The position numbers and the translations under genes were made by a program. 64,000 nt of DNA. It comes from Aquimarina sp. Aq78 (GTDB lineage Bacteria; Bacteroidota; Bacteroidia; Flavobacteriales; Flavobacteriaceae). Shown piece after piece: positions 55,856 through 64,000 of this stretch; within the stretch, counting starts at the first letter, position 1; each line of letters begins with the position of its first letter. The stretch covers positions 1-64,000 of the forward strand of contig NZ_OMKA01000020.1 of the NCBI RefSeq assembly GCF_900299525.1. The letters run 5' to 3'. The notes beneath the pieces are model-generated. The model was not told the DNA's origin and searched no databases. It saw only the letters and a program-made list of their open reading frames with translations.

Positions 55856-56626
55856 TTATATTTTGGAGTATCTAAAAAAGGCTTTTCTCAAGTAATCTAA
55901 GACAAAGTCTATAGATAGACCTACTAATAATATTACTATTTGTAATGCTATGATTCTACCGTGATTCATGAATTTATCAGAATTTTTGATCAAAAATCCT
56001 AATCCACCAGCCGCTACAAGGATAGATTCTACGGTTACTAGCATCATCCAAACGATAGCCAGGTTTTGTCTGATTACTTCTATAACATGATCAATTCTTC
56101 CTTTTACAACAACTTCCCATAGTACTTCCCAGCGATTACATTGTAAAGAACGTGCGTGATCAAATTCCTCTTGTGGTATCGAGCTAATCATACTTAATAA
56201 TGATGTGGTAAGGTATGTAGTCATAAATACCACCAACACCCATACTTGCATGGTTCTGGCATCACTAATAAGGATAGCCAGATAAAAAGATATACCTGTA
56301 AGCGGAAGGTAACGAAGTTTACTTAATGTTTTTGCTATTGGTGTTATTACAGGAATTGTAGATAAATAGGTGACAATTAAAGAAATGATTACCGCTATAA
56401 GTATTGCTTTTATACATAGCAATAAAGAACTGCCAATATGTACCACCAATCCTTCATTATAAAGCTCTGTAAACCCTGTTAACACTTGTTTTGGAGAAGG
56501 AAACAAATGCCTCTCTCCCATACTGGAAACGAACCAAAAAATCAACACTAGCGCTACCCATACACCTATAATAAGTAACCTGCTATTTTTGCTAACTTTT
56601 TCGAACGGTTTGAATAAATACTTCAT
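55856..56626 (-). CDS. ABC transporter permease (NitT/TauT-like)
   Basis: The protein has 256 residues with about six membrane helices. The EAA-like loop that docks the ATPase is EEFDHARSLQCNRWEVLWEV (about 152-171). It lies five bases before the ATPase gene. A strong hairpin separates it from the binding-protein gene upstream. Confidence 0.88.
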   Translation of the reverse strand: MKYLFKPFEKVSKNSRLLIIGVWVALVLIFWFVSSMGERHLFPSPKQVLTGFTELYNEGLVVHIGSSLLLCIKAILIAVIISLIVTYLSTIPVITPIAKTLSKLRYLPLTGISFYLAILISDARTMQVWVLVVFMTTYLTTSLLSMISSIPQEEFDHARSLQCNRWEVLWEVVVKGRIDHVIEVIRQNLAIVWMMLVTVESILVAAGGLGFLIKNSDKFMNHGRIIALQIVILLVGLSIDFVLDYLRKAFFRYSKI

Positions 56627-56650
56627 AATACACTGGTTAATAAAAAAGAA

Positions 56651-56696
56651 AGCCGTCTAATATGTAAAATCAATATTTTACAAACATAAGACGGCT
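56651..56696 (-). terminator. Long hairpin between binding-protein and permease genes
   Basis: The outer arms AGCCGTCT/AGACGGCT (56651-56658 and 56689-56696) and inner arms TGTAAAAT/ATTTTACA (56663-56670 and 56675-56682) nest perfectly. On the minus strand a T-rich run follows. It could attenuate expression of the permease and ATPase genes. Confidence 0.78.
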
Positions 56697-56716
56697 CTTA
56701 TTAATTGGATGCCATG

Positions 56717-58531
56717 TTATTTCAATAATGTAATAACTACTCGTCTGTTCTTGGCTCTACCACTACCGGTAGTATTAGTTTCAATTGGTTCATCTTCACC
56801 TTTTCCGATTACAGATTGGAAACGTGATTGAGGGATCCCTTTACTTCTTAAAAAGTTAACTACAGATTGTGCACGTCTCTGTGATAAATCGTAATTAGCT
56901 TCTGAAGAACCGGTATCATCTGTATGCCCTTCTAATCTAAGTTTTGTATCCTCAGCCTGAATAAGAAGGTTATATATCGTTTCTAAAGTACTTGCAGATG
57001 ATCCTGAAATATTTGCACTTCCGGTATCAAAATTAATATTCCATTCTCCTGAAGCCAGGACTTCTTCTGCTTCTTTGGTATAATCTGGTTTGTAAGCCGA
57101 ACCTGCATCAATATCATTAATATTTTTGATAAAATAAAGATTAACTGCCTCATCATAAGGTACAATCCTTTTAACAGATTCATTAAAACCAAATGGATTA
57201 AGTTCACTTAGGTAAGAAGATACCTGATTGTATACTGCCTTATATCGATTGGTACCATCTGTAATACCATAATATTGCATAACATCTGCATAGTTGAATA
57301 CTCTTGATCCACCCATGTTGTAATCGATACCATTTTTATTTCCTTTTTGGCCTTTAAACATATCATACCAATATTTTGGAGTTTCTAAATCATATGTTTC
57401 AGCTATCGCTTCAGAAGCTCTTACTCTCCACTCATCATATTGCTTCATTTGATTAGAAGCTGTTAATGCTGATTTTAAAATATTACTAACGATTTCAGGA
57501 TGTTTTACCGACCATTCTTTAACAGCAATAACTGTAGTTGCCATTTGGTTGTTAAATTCTCGTGTAGATATGATATCAGTGAAACCATTTAACTCATCAA
57601 AAACCATTTTATCTCCTGGTGTCCAGGTAGCACATCCATCAACTTTTTTATTAATTGTTTTACCTGTTAGTTTTCCGTTTCTCACTTCTTTAAGAGGAAC
57701 TGTCCATCCTGCTTTTTGAGATTTAATAAGTTCTTCTGCAGATTTAATATAGTCATCATCTTGTGAAGGATAAAAATTCACAGCATCTGGATCATAAGTG
57801 GTAACATCAGGATTTACTTTTAAACCATTAGCAAAGGCATAGTTTAAAGCTGTTACCCAATCTCCATCACCTAATACTGCAGAGATCAAAGCACCTTTCA
57901 TGCTTTTTGGATCAACTTTCCAGCTTGGTGGGCCGATAAGTTTATCTTCACCATAACTAAGTCCTACTGCACCAACGACCTGTACATGGTACTTATCTTT
58001 ACCAAACTTATCGTCTAAAGCCTGTTGCATAGTACTAATATAGAAAGGAGCACCATCACCCATCATCATGATTGCAAATGCACTTTTATCTGCATCGGGA
58101 AATTCTTCTCCTCTATCAAATTCTTCAATGAATTTCATTTGCATATTCCTCAATTCAGAAAGCCAATCCTGACGGATTATCTCTAAATTCACTCCGTTTT
58201 GCTCCATCAAAGAACCTTTGGTTGTTTTTGGCCCTCCATTAGAAACAATAATACCAGATTGAGCATTCCAGGCATAAGCTGCCATTCTAACAAGAGGTTT
58301 ATCCTTAACACTTTTTGAAAGGCTATTGGAAGGCAATTCTAGTTTTTCTGATGTAGTAACATTATCTACTTCTTCTTTATTTATATTTAGCTCATCTAAT
58401 TGCTTTGCTTCTCCTACTCTTAACCCTGGAGCAAAATAGTACACCGCTCCTAAGATTGCTCCAAGTAAAATGATTACAATGATAAGCTCGGATAATGTAG
58501 TGAGTTTTTTTGTTCTTAAAATTTTACCCAT
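56717..58531 (-). CDS. Membrane-anchored substrate-binding protein fused to OmpA domain
   Basis: The protein has 604 residues. N-terminal membrane helix (about 14-34), a periplasmic NMT1/SBP-like domain (about 80-480; PLVRMAAYAWNAQSGIIVSNGG, AVGLSYGEDKLIGPPSWKVDP, MATTVIAVKEWSVKHPEIV) and a C-terminal OmpA peptidoglycan-binding domain (about 490-604: INFDTGSANISGSSASTLE, LEGHTDDTGSSEANYDLSQR, GKGEDEPIETNTTGSGRAKN). The protein would tie the inner membrane to peptidoglycan while presenting a ligand to the permease. This fusion is unusual. The ligand is unknown. Confidence 0.85.
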   Translation of the reverse strand: MGKILRTKKLTTLSELIIVIILLGAILGAVYYFAPGLRVGEAKQLDELNINKEEVDNVTTSEKLELPSNSLSKSVKDKPLVRMAAYAWNAQSGIIVSNGGPKTTKGSLMEQNGVNLEIIRQDWLSELRNMQMKFIEEFDRGEEFPDADKSAFAIMMMGDGAPFYISTMQQALDDKFGKDKYHVQVVGAVGLSYGEDKLIGPPSWKVDPKSMKGALISAVLGDGDWVTALNYAFANGLKVNPDVTTYDPDAVNFYPSQDDDYIKSAEELIKSQKAGWTVPLKEVRNGKLTGKTINKKVDGCATWTPGDKMVFDELNGFTDIISTREFNNQMATTVIAVKEWSVKHPEIVSNILKSALTASNQMKQYDEWRVRASEAIAETYDLETPKYWYDMFKGQKGNKNGIDYNMGGSRVFNYADVMQYYGITDGTNRYKAVYNQVSSYLSELNPFGFNESVKRIVPYDEAVNLYFIKNINDIDAGSAYKPDYTKEAEEVLASGEWNINFDTGSANISGSSASTLETIYNLLIQAEDTKLRLEGHTDDTGSSEANYDLSQRRAQSVVNFLRSKGIPQSRFQSVIGKGEDEPIETNTTGSGRAKNRRVVITLLK

Positions 58532-58565
58532 TTTTAATTTTTATTATAGTTTTTATTTCGGTTAG

Positions 58566-59684
58566 TTAGTCAAACATATTCCCAAAACCACCACTTGCTT
58601 CTTTATCCTCAGCTGTTAGTTTGTAGTTAGGGTTTTTATATTTTTCAGAATCAGGAATATAGTCTTTCCCTGTTTTAATATTATCTGCCAAAGTATCTAA
58701 TTGCGAGTATAGCTCATCACTATCCATATCATACTTAGATGTTAGCATATCGATATCTGTTAGATTTTCCTGAGTTTTAGCAATATCCATCGCAATAGTT
58801 TCTGTGATCACATCTAATGCATATTCTAGTTCCCAGTCTTTAGTAAATAACATAGCGGATTTTGCTCCATCTGTGGCCGCTTTTGCAGATTTTGCAAATT
58901 GATATTCTTTTTCCAGCATTTTGATTGTTACTTCAAAATCAGAAATCTTAATATCTATTGCTGTACCAGCAAGAGTTAGTTTTCTATCCAGTTTACCCAT
59001 TACATTAGCTCTACTACCATATTTTTGGATAAAACTTTTACTTTGCTTTAATTGATGAGCGACTTGCTGTGATTGTGATAATTTTTTTGCCAAAGCACTA
59101 TGCAGCTCTACATATTCATCGGTATCCTTACCTGCACTACCTTTTTCAGACACTATCGCTTGCATTTTATTTCTGATCTTCTCTGCCTGTTTTTGTAATG
59201 TCACTACATGATCCTGAAATTCTTTGGATTCTTTTTCTGCTTTAGAAGCTTCAAGCTCCATATTACTTTTTAATGCTCTTATTTTGGCTTTAGAATCTTT
59301 AAAAACCTTTCTATTCATTAGCATTTTTTGTTTTTGCTCCTGCAATTCTCCGAAAGGGTCATGTTTTATTAAGGACTTATGAATTCCTCTTGTAACTCTT
59401 CGTAAGAATTTTAATATTACTGGTAACATCATGATAAAAAATATCACGAACACGGCTACTCCTGCAAGTGCAATTACCTGTCCCAAAGCTGTAAACAAAG
59501 GAGGTAATACATACACCCATGCAGCGTATCCTAAACCTGCAAACAATGCTATTTTAAGAAAAGCATTTAGTCCCTTTTCACCATTTCTCCAATTATTAGG
59601 GTTTAAAGAAATTTCCCCTTTTTCATCATCAAAATGTTTTAAAATAGGTAAATCTAATAAGTGGCTTTTTGATTCTTGATCCAT
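58566..59684 (-). CDS. Coiled-coil membrane protein of the ABC-OmpA cluster
   Basis: The protein has 372 residues. Two adjoining hydrophobic segments (about 42-62 and 65-90) are followed by a long helical region (about 110-350) rich in K, E and A, probably coiled coil, with a conserved-looking MEKEYQFAKSAKAATDGAKSAM. A short glycine-containing tail (GGFGNMFD) ends it. It resembles PspA-like coiled-coil proteins in shape only. It lies 11 bases after the 60373 gene and 34 before the binding-protein gene. Confidence 0.7.
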   Translation of the reverse strand: MDQESKSHLLDLPILKHFDDEKGEISLNPNNWRNGEKGLNAFLKIALFAGLGYAAWVYVLPPLFTALGQVIALAGVAVFVIFFIMMLPVILKFLRRVTRGIHKSLIKHDPFGELQEQKQKMLMNRKVFKDSKAKIRALKSNMELEASKAEKESKEFQDHVVTLQKQAEKIRNKMQAIVSEKGSAGKDTDEYVELHSALAKKLSQSQQVAHQLKQSKSFIQKYGSRANVMGKLDRKLTLAGTAIDIKISDFEVTIKMLEKEYQFAKSAKAATDGAKSAMLFTKDWELEYALDVITETIAMDIAKTQENLTDIDMLTSKYDMDSDELYSQLDTLADNIKTGKDYIPDSEKYKNPNYKLTAEDKEASGGFGNMFD

Positions 59685-59695
59685 TAATGTATTGC

Positions 59696-60373
59696 TTATA
59701 TATTATTTTTAATGCCCTCTACAACGGCTACTATAGTTTCCAAAATTTTTGATCTTGCTTTATCATTAGCAACAATTTTTTGATCTATCTCTGATACTTC
59801 AACATCTGCATCAACCGACTGAAGTAAATTCTTTTTAACACTGATTTGATTCTGAATTTCAATTAATTTTTTTTCTAAGTCAGAAATTTCAGTATTTAAG
59901 GTGTCTTTTCTGTTTTTTTGAGAACTAAGAATCTTTGATTTCTTAGAGTTTCCTTGATTCTGATACTGCTTATGTACTTTCTCGATTTCTTTAATGTAAA
60001 AATCTGCTTGTGTAAGAAGTGTATTTTTGGATACGGTTGAATCTACCCCCTGGGCCATTGTAAAAGCCATTTTGTATACCGATGGATCATTAGACCCGAC
60101 TGCCTTTATTGCCTTAAAAAATTCGTAAAAATCATATCCCGGTTTGTTAAGAGATTCAAAACCGGACTCGTACATCTCTATAATTGTATTAAGTACACTA
60201 TCACTTACCAAAGTTGTTTTTGGAGGGTTTACTGGAAATTTCGAAACTGATTTACCTGATTCTGGAAAAGAATTAGAACTAGGTTGTACTGGAGTTGTTT
60301 CTCTAGGTTTTTCTCCTTCTGAAGTTTCGTCGTTAATAAAAAGACCTTTCCAGTTAAATTTTTCTTTAGCCAT
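59696..60373 (-). CDS. Coiled-coil soluble protein of the ABC-OmpA cluster
   Basis: The protein has 225 residues with no signal peptide. Starts MAKEKFNWKGLFINDE, then a low-complexity Pro/Ser linker (20-50), a helical domain (55-125) and a long coiled coil (about 130-215). First gene of the unit. Family unknown to me; similar small N-W-K-x-L-F proteins occur in other Bacteroidetes clusters, though I cannot name one. Confidence 0.65.
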   Translation of the reverse strand: MAKEKFNWKGLFINDETSEGEKPRETTPVQPSSNSFPESGKSVSKFPVNPPKTTLVSDSVLNTIIEMYESGFESLNKPGYDFYEFFKAIKAVGSNDPSVYKMAFTMAQGVDSTVSKNTLLTQADFYIKEIEKVHKQYQNQGNSKKSKILSSQKNRKDTLNTEISDLEKKLIEIQNQISVKKNLLQSVDADVEVSEIDQKIVANDKARSKILETIVAVVEGIKNNI

Positions 60374-61009
60374 TTAAAATGTTTTTGATGAGCTCATTAT
60401 TGCTAAAATACTGATCCAGGAGGTAAATTTATATAAATTCTTATAAATATTATTGTTTTTTTTAAACCTTACCAAGCCATGAATTAAAAGCATTTAACAA
60501 AACAAATGATTTTGTATGATTCTGTTATTGATTAATAGACTTCATTATATTAGTGTAATTAGAACACAATTTGTTACAACTCATATACAATACTCTTAAA
60601 ATTCTAAAATACGTCTTTTTACATTATTATAGCAATAAAAAGGATTACAAATGTCTTAATTCATTTTTACAAACATACTTCAAACAATACTATATTTATT
60701 CTAAAACAGACCAGAATTACATCTAACAAAACTCTGTTCTTTAAACACTTACCCAAACTTCTTGTTTATTTCATCTATTTAAAATTTGGACATTGACACT
60801 TGAAAAAATCTACATATTCTGATTCTTAAATTTTTCACTGTAAACCGTGAAAAATTAATATCATATTCTCTTTATTTTTATCATATGATGATACAATCAC
60901 TTCTTGATGATCCATTAAAAAAGTAATAAAAATATACCCATGAAACAAAAATTCATCTATAAAAACATCTTAAATTCTCGATTAAAATCAATTAAAGGTT
61001 TTAAAAAAA
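60374..61009. other. Divergent intergenic region with an inverted repeat
   Basis: About 636 AT-rich bases. AATTTTTCAC (60829-60838) and GTGAAAAATT (60847-60856) form a perfect ten-base inverted repeat with an eight-base spacer, about 155 bases before the DUF4132 gene. A short open frame at 60940 (ten codons) lacks support. Confidence 0.5.
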
Positions 61010-63199
61010 ATGAATGAAAATACAATTGAACTGGTTGCCAAAAGAAAAAAACAATGGGTTGATGTAGTTCATGATTTTCACAAAAAGATGTACAATGAGC
61101 GTGATATAGAAAGTCTTGAAAATATCTTAAAATTCATTTTTGGAGAATCTGATGAGTTACCACAAATAACTAAATCAAAAGTAAATACTTTTAATCATTT
61201 ATCTATTTTATTTAATCCAATACAAGAATGGAGGTTTATCGATCAACGTCTTCTTGTGTTTATATGTAATGATACTTTTTTCTATAAAAAAGACACCCAG
61301 TTTGATGGTTATTACGAAGTTTTTTTTAGAGAATGGTTTCTACCTCAACTAAGGACAGAAAAAGAAGGTGAAGATCTCTTTGGTCTAATTTTAAAAGAAT
61401 TAGACCATTTTAATATAGATATATGGACTGCTCTTTCTGCCTATTTAAAGGCAACCAAACAAACACCTTTCTTAAGAGAAAATAAGTCTGTTAATTCTGT
61501 AGGAGAAGTAATACTCAAACTCATCAAAGAAAATCAGACAAGAACTATACAATTATTAGAAAATGAAAATTACATAAAACCACTAATATCATTACTGGGT
61601 AACGCACAACAAAGTTTACTCGATACACTTTTAGAAAATCTTCCTCTATACTATACAGGAAAAGAAGCTCAGAAACATATTCGATTTAGTTGGCTAGAAG
61701 AATTATGCAAAATCAATCTAAAAAAAATTGAATCCTTTGTAATAGAAAAAATAGAGGGTTCTGATTGTATAATTTGCGTGATGGAATGCTACAGGATTCT
61801 ATTTACCAATGCTAGAAAAAAATACAGGAAACCGACTGTAATGCATATAAAAAAAATGTTACCCTATATTTCAGAACGAAAAAATTCAAGTGAAGATGGT
61901 TATACATTTAATTGGTCTTGTACTACAGAATTGTTTCGTGATGATACTCCTGTATTTATTGGTTGGGTATGTAAAAATTTTGGAAAAGAAATGAAAACCG
62001 AATTGTTTTCATATGTAAAAGAGACCAAACAGTTAAATCTTGAGATTGTTAGTCATATTGTTGGTTGTTACAAACAAGGCGCTATAGAAATTGCAATAGA
62101 AGTCATAATGAATATAACAGATTATACCACTATTGCACATTACAAAGAGGCTTTTGCATTAGAAAAGGTTATTCAACATTTTAATATGAAGCACCATAAT
62201 GTTCGTGGAGCCGCAGAAGAAGCATTTGAATCCATTGCAGAGCAATTGGGATTGACCTATTTTGAACTGAAAGATAAGATGATGCCAGATTTCGATTTTA
62301 TAAATAAAGAAAAAGTAATAAATAACAGGTATATCATATTTATAGGTCCACAGCTTAAGTTTAGTGTTAAAAATCTACAAGGAAAACAACTAAAATCAAT
62401 TACCAAAGTATCTAAAGATATCAAGAAAATGTTGGAAAATCTAAACACCACACTTAAGCAAACAATACAACATTTTAGGTATAGTTTAGAGAATTACCTA
62501 GTTATACAAAGGTTTTGGAAAGGAAAGGATTGGAAAAAATTCTTTCTAAACCACCCTATTGCTTTTGCTTGTGGTCAGACTCTGATTTGGCAACAGAATG
62601 ATGAGAGTACCTTTACTATAACAGCAAGTGGTGAGTTAAAAAACCATAAACAACAACTCCTGGACATTAGCTATAATGACCAAATACGGTTGGTACATCC
62701 TATTTTTATAGGTGCTAAAATAAAAATGAAATGGAAAGAATATTTCGAGAGTCAAAAAATAATTCCAGTTATCCAACAATTAGATAGGAATATAATCCAA
62801 CTTCCTAAAAAATTATATAAAGTAACATTATCCAGAAGTTTTGAAAACAGAACCTTACCTGCAGGAAAATTTAAAAACAGAGCACAAAAAAGAGGCTGGA
62901 AAAAAGGAAGTATTGGGGGCGGCGGAAGTATTTTATCCTATAAAAAAGCTTTTAAGGAAGGTAGAATAGAAGTTTTTATAGAAACTGATAATTTGCAAAT
63001 TCAAGGGATGTTTGATGAAGAAATGGTTTTAGGAAGGTGCTTTTTCACGCCATTGGGGTTTGTTCAAACCGATAGCTTTTGGTTTTCAGAACCCAGAAAT
63101 GAAACAGATAATCGTCTTATCACATTACGGGATGTTCCTAAAGTTATTTATTCTGAAGCAATGAATGACCTGAAAGAAATCATGAATGACGTTTCATGA
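61010..63199 (+). CDS. DUF4132 family protein (MolR-like)
   Basis: The protein has 729 residues, soluble with no signal. The first half is helical and repeat-like (HEAT-type appearance). The second half (about 415-720) shows the DUF4132 pattern: YFELKDKMMPDFDFINKEK, a long helix through LKQTIQHFRYSLENYLVIQRFW and HPIAFACGQTLIWQ, then GRIEVFIETDNLQIQ. DUF4132 proteins are often encoded near AAA+ ATPases; here one converges from the right edge. Biochemical role is unknown. A poly-A run precedes the start. Confidence 0.75.
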   Translation: MNENTIELVAKRKKQWVDVVHDFHKKMYNERDIESLENILKFIFGESDELPQITKSKVNTFNHLSILFNPIQEWRFIDQRLLVFICNDTFFYKKDTQFDGYYEVFFREWFLPQLRTEKEGEDLFGLILKELDHFNIDIWTALSAYLKATKQTPFLRENKSVNSVGEVILKLIKENQTRTIQLLENENYIKPLISLLGNAQQSLLDTLLENLPLYYTGKEAQKHIRFSWLEELCKINLKKIESFVIEKIEGSDCIICVMECYRILFTNARKKYRKPTVMHIKKMLPYISERKNSSEDGYTFNWSCTTELFRDDTPVFIGWVCKNFGKEMKTELFSYVKETKQLNLEIVSHIVGCYKQGAIEIAIEVIMNITDYTTIAHYKEAFALEKVIQHFNMKHHNVRGAAEEAFESIAEQLGLTYFELKDKMMPDFDFINKEKVINNRYIIFIGPQLKFSVKNLQGKQLKSITKVSKDIKKMLENLNTTLKQTIQHFRYSLENYLVIQRFWKGKDWKKFFLNHPIAFACGQTLIWQQNDESTFTITASGELKNHKQQLLDISYNDQIRLVHPIFIGAKIKMKWKEYFESQKIIPVIQQLDRNIIQLPKKLYKVTLSRSFENRTLPAGKFKNRAQKRGWKKGSIGGGGSILSYKKAFKEGRIEVFIETDNLQIQGMFDEEMVLGRCFFTPLGFVQTDSFWFSEPRNETDNRLITLRDVPKVIYSEAMNDLKEIMNDVS

Positions 63200-63329
63200 A
63201 TAAAAATCAAATTTACAAATAGAGATCAGAAAGCTTTTTGGAACTAAAATAACAAAGGAATAAGTATTTGGGATCATCAATTCTCACAACTTTTACTTAC
63301 AAATCCAATAGAAACCTATACATACACCG

Positions 63330-64000
63330 TTACTCTTCTTCTTCGAAAAGAATAATTTCTTTTACTGTTTTTAATATTTCTGGAATATCTTCTTCGGTCA
63401 AAGTCATCAATATTTCTTCAGTAATCGGAGTTATCGAAACAATTCTATTGGCTTGGCGTTCTATAATTTTTTCGAACAGATTTCGTATTGTTCTTGCATT
63501 TCCAAAACCTCTGTGTCTCTTTTCATATATTCTATCGAGGATTTCCATTAGTTTTTCTTCGGCATCTTCGGTAAGTATAAAATCGGCTTTTTTTGCAAAA
63601 AGCTTAAAAATGCTTAACAATGCTTCGGCAGTAAAATGATCAAACTCAAAATATCTATTAAATCGAGATTGAAGCCCTGGATTAGTTTGTATAAATTCCT
63701 GCATTTCATCTGGATACCCAGCTACAACAATGACTAAATCATCCCGCTGATCTTCCATTCGCTTTAGTAGAACTTCTATCGCTTCGCTTCCAAAATCATT
63801 AAACCCGCCAGAAGTAAGTGAATATGCCTCATCGATAAACAAAACACCACCAATAGCTGATTTTATAATTTCGTCTGCTTTGATTGCTGTCTGCCCTACA
63901 TAACCTGCTACCATACCTGCTCTATCTGTTTCTACCAAATGTCCTTTCTCTAGGTAACCAAGGTGTTTATATATTCTTCCCAGCATACGTGCAACTGTAG
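63330..64000 (-). CDS. CbbX/SpoVK-type AAA+ ATPase, 5' end outside window
   Basis: The frame continues to the edge without a stop, so the N-terminus is missing. It opens with TVARMLGRIYKHLGYLEKGH, just after where Walker A would be. GGVLFIDEAYSL is Walker B (D-E), and VIVVAGYPDEMQEFIQTNPG then RGFGNARTIRNLFE contain sensor-1 and sensor-2, typical of CbbX/SpoVK-like ATPases. It converges on the DUF4132 gene with about 130 bases between. Confidence 0.88.
   Translation of the reverse strand, partial: TVARMLGRIYKHLGYLEKGHLVETDRAGMVAGYVGQTAIKADEIIKSAIGGVLFIDEAYSLTSGGFNDFGSEAIEVLLKRMEDQRDDLVIVVAGYPDEMQEFIQTNPGLQSRFNRYFEFDHFTAEALLSIFKLFAKKADFILTEDAEEKLMEILDRIYEKRHRGFGNARTIRNLFEKIIERQANRIVSITPITEEILMTLTEEDIPEILKTVKEIILFEEEE

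Noticed and set aside
60940-60972. Short ORF just before the DUF4132 gene as a leader peptide
   Set aside because: It stops after ten codons and does not reach the gene start.

Overview
The window looks like chromosome of a marine member of the Flavobacteriaceae (Bacteroidetes). The DNA is AT-rich. Promoters follow the Bacteroidetes pattern of a TTG/TTTG box about 19-20 bases before TAnnTTTG. Ribosome binding sites are mostly weak, and many products are lipoproteins or secreted proteins of families typical of the phylum (imelysin, DUF6515, DUF983, DUF4175, Bacteroidetes-style RHS-like giants). The genus cannot be fixed from the sequence alone. I saw no rRNA, tRNA, CRISPR array, transposase or phage gene.

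Layout. 1-10.2 kb (minus): a four-gene surface operon with an OmpH/Skp-like anchored protein, a lipoprotein, a 2,119-residue RHS/SpvB-like protein with thrombospondin-3 repeats, and an LRR/Ig-like protein built from near-identical 1,047-bp repeats that runs off the left edge. 10.7-11.8 kb: two small membrane proteins. 12-22.9 kb (minus): a MoxR/DUF58/BatA/DUF4175 operon, preceded by tldD-tldE with its own terminator. 23.6-29.8 kb (plus): a sulfide/persulfide oxidation set comprising DUF983, a Crp/Fnr regulator, a SulP transporter, a persulfide dioxygenase-rhodanese, a rhodanese and a type II sulfide:quinone reductase. 29.8-38.1 kb (minus): a K+ channel-like protein, a PsiE-like protein, an RND efflux pump whose TolC component carries an extra substrate-binding-like domain, and a secreted protein. 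38.2-43.9 kb (minus): a LytS/LytTR-type two-component system followed upstream by three transcription units of small exported proteins. 44-49.5 kb (plus): a membrane-bound class III cyclase, an HtrA-like protease, a beta-lactamase-like hydrolase, a DJ-1/PfpI lipoprotein and a GNAT enzyme. 49.8-53.6 kb (plus): an imelysin / dihaem-oxidoreductase-like / imelysin operon. 53.7-54.9 kb: a lipoprotein and a membrane protein. 55-60.4 kb (minus): an unusual ABC-type system whose binding protein is fused to an OmpA domain, with two coiled-coil partners. 61-64 kb: a DUF4132 protein converging on a CbbX/SpoVK-type AAA+ ATPase that is cut by the right edge.

Two regulatory architectures stand out and were read directly from the sequence. 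(1) Four promoters in the sulfur region have a GTAAC-N4-GTTAC palindrome centred exactly 33 bases upstream of the centre of a TACTTTTA-like -7 box. This is the geometry expected of class II activation by the Crp/Fnr protein encoded in the first of these units. (2) Three promoters beside the LytTR two-component system each carry three TGAA (one TGAG) direct repeats at exactly 21-base intervals. The nearest repeat is always 35 bases from a perfect TAnnTTTG box. Together these define two local regulons that can be tested.
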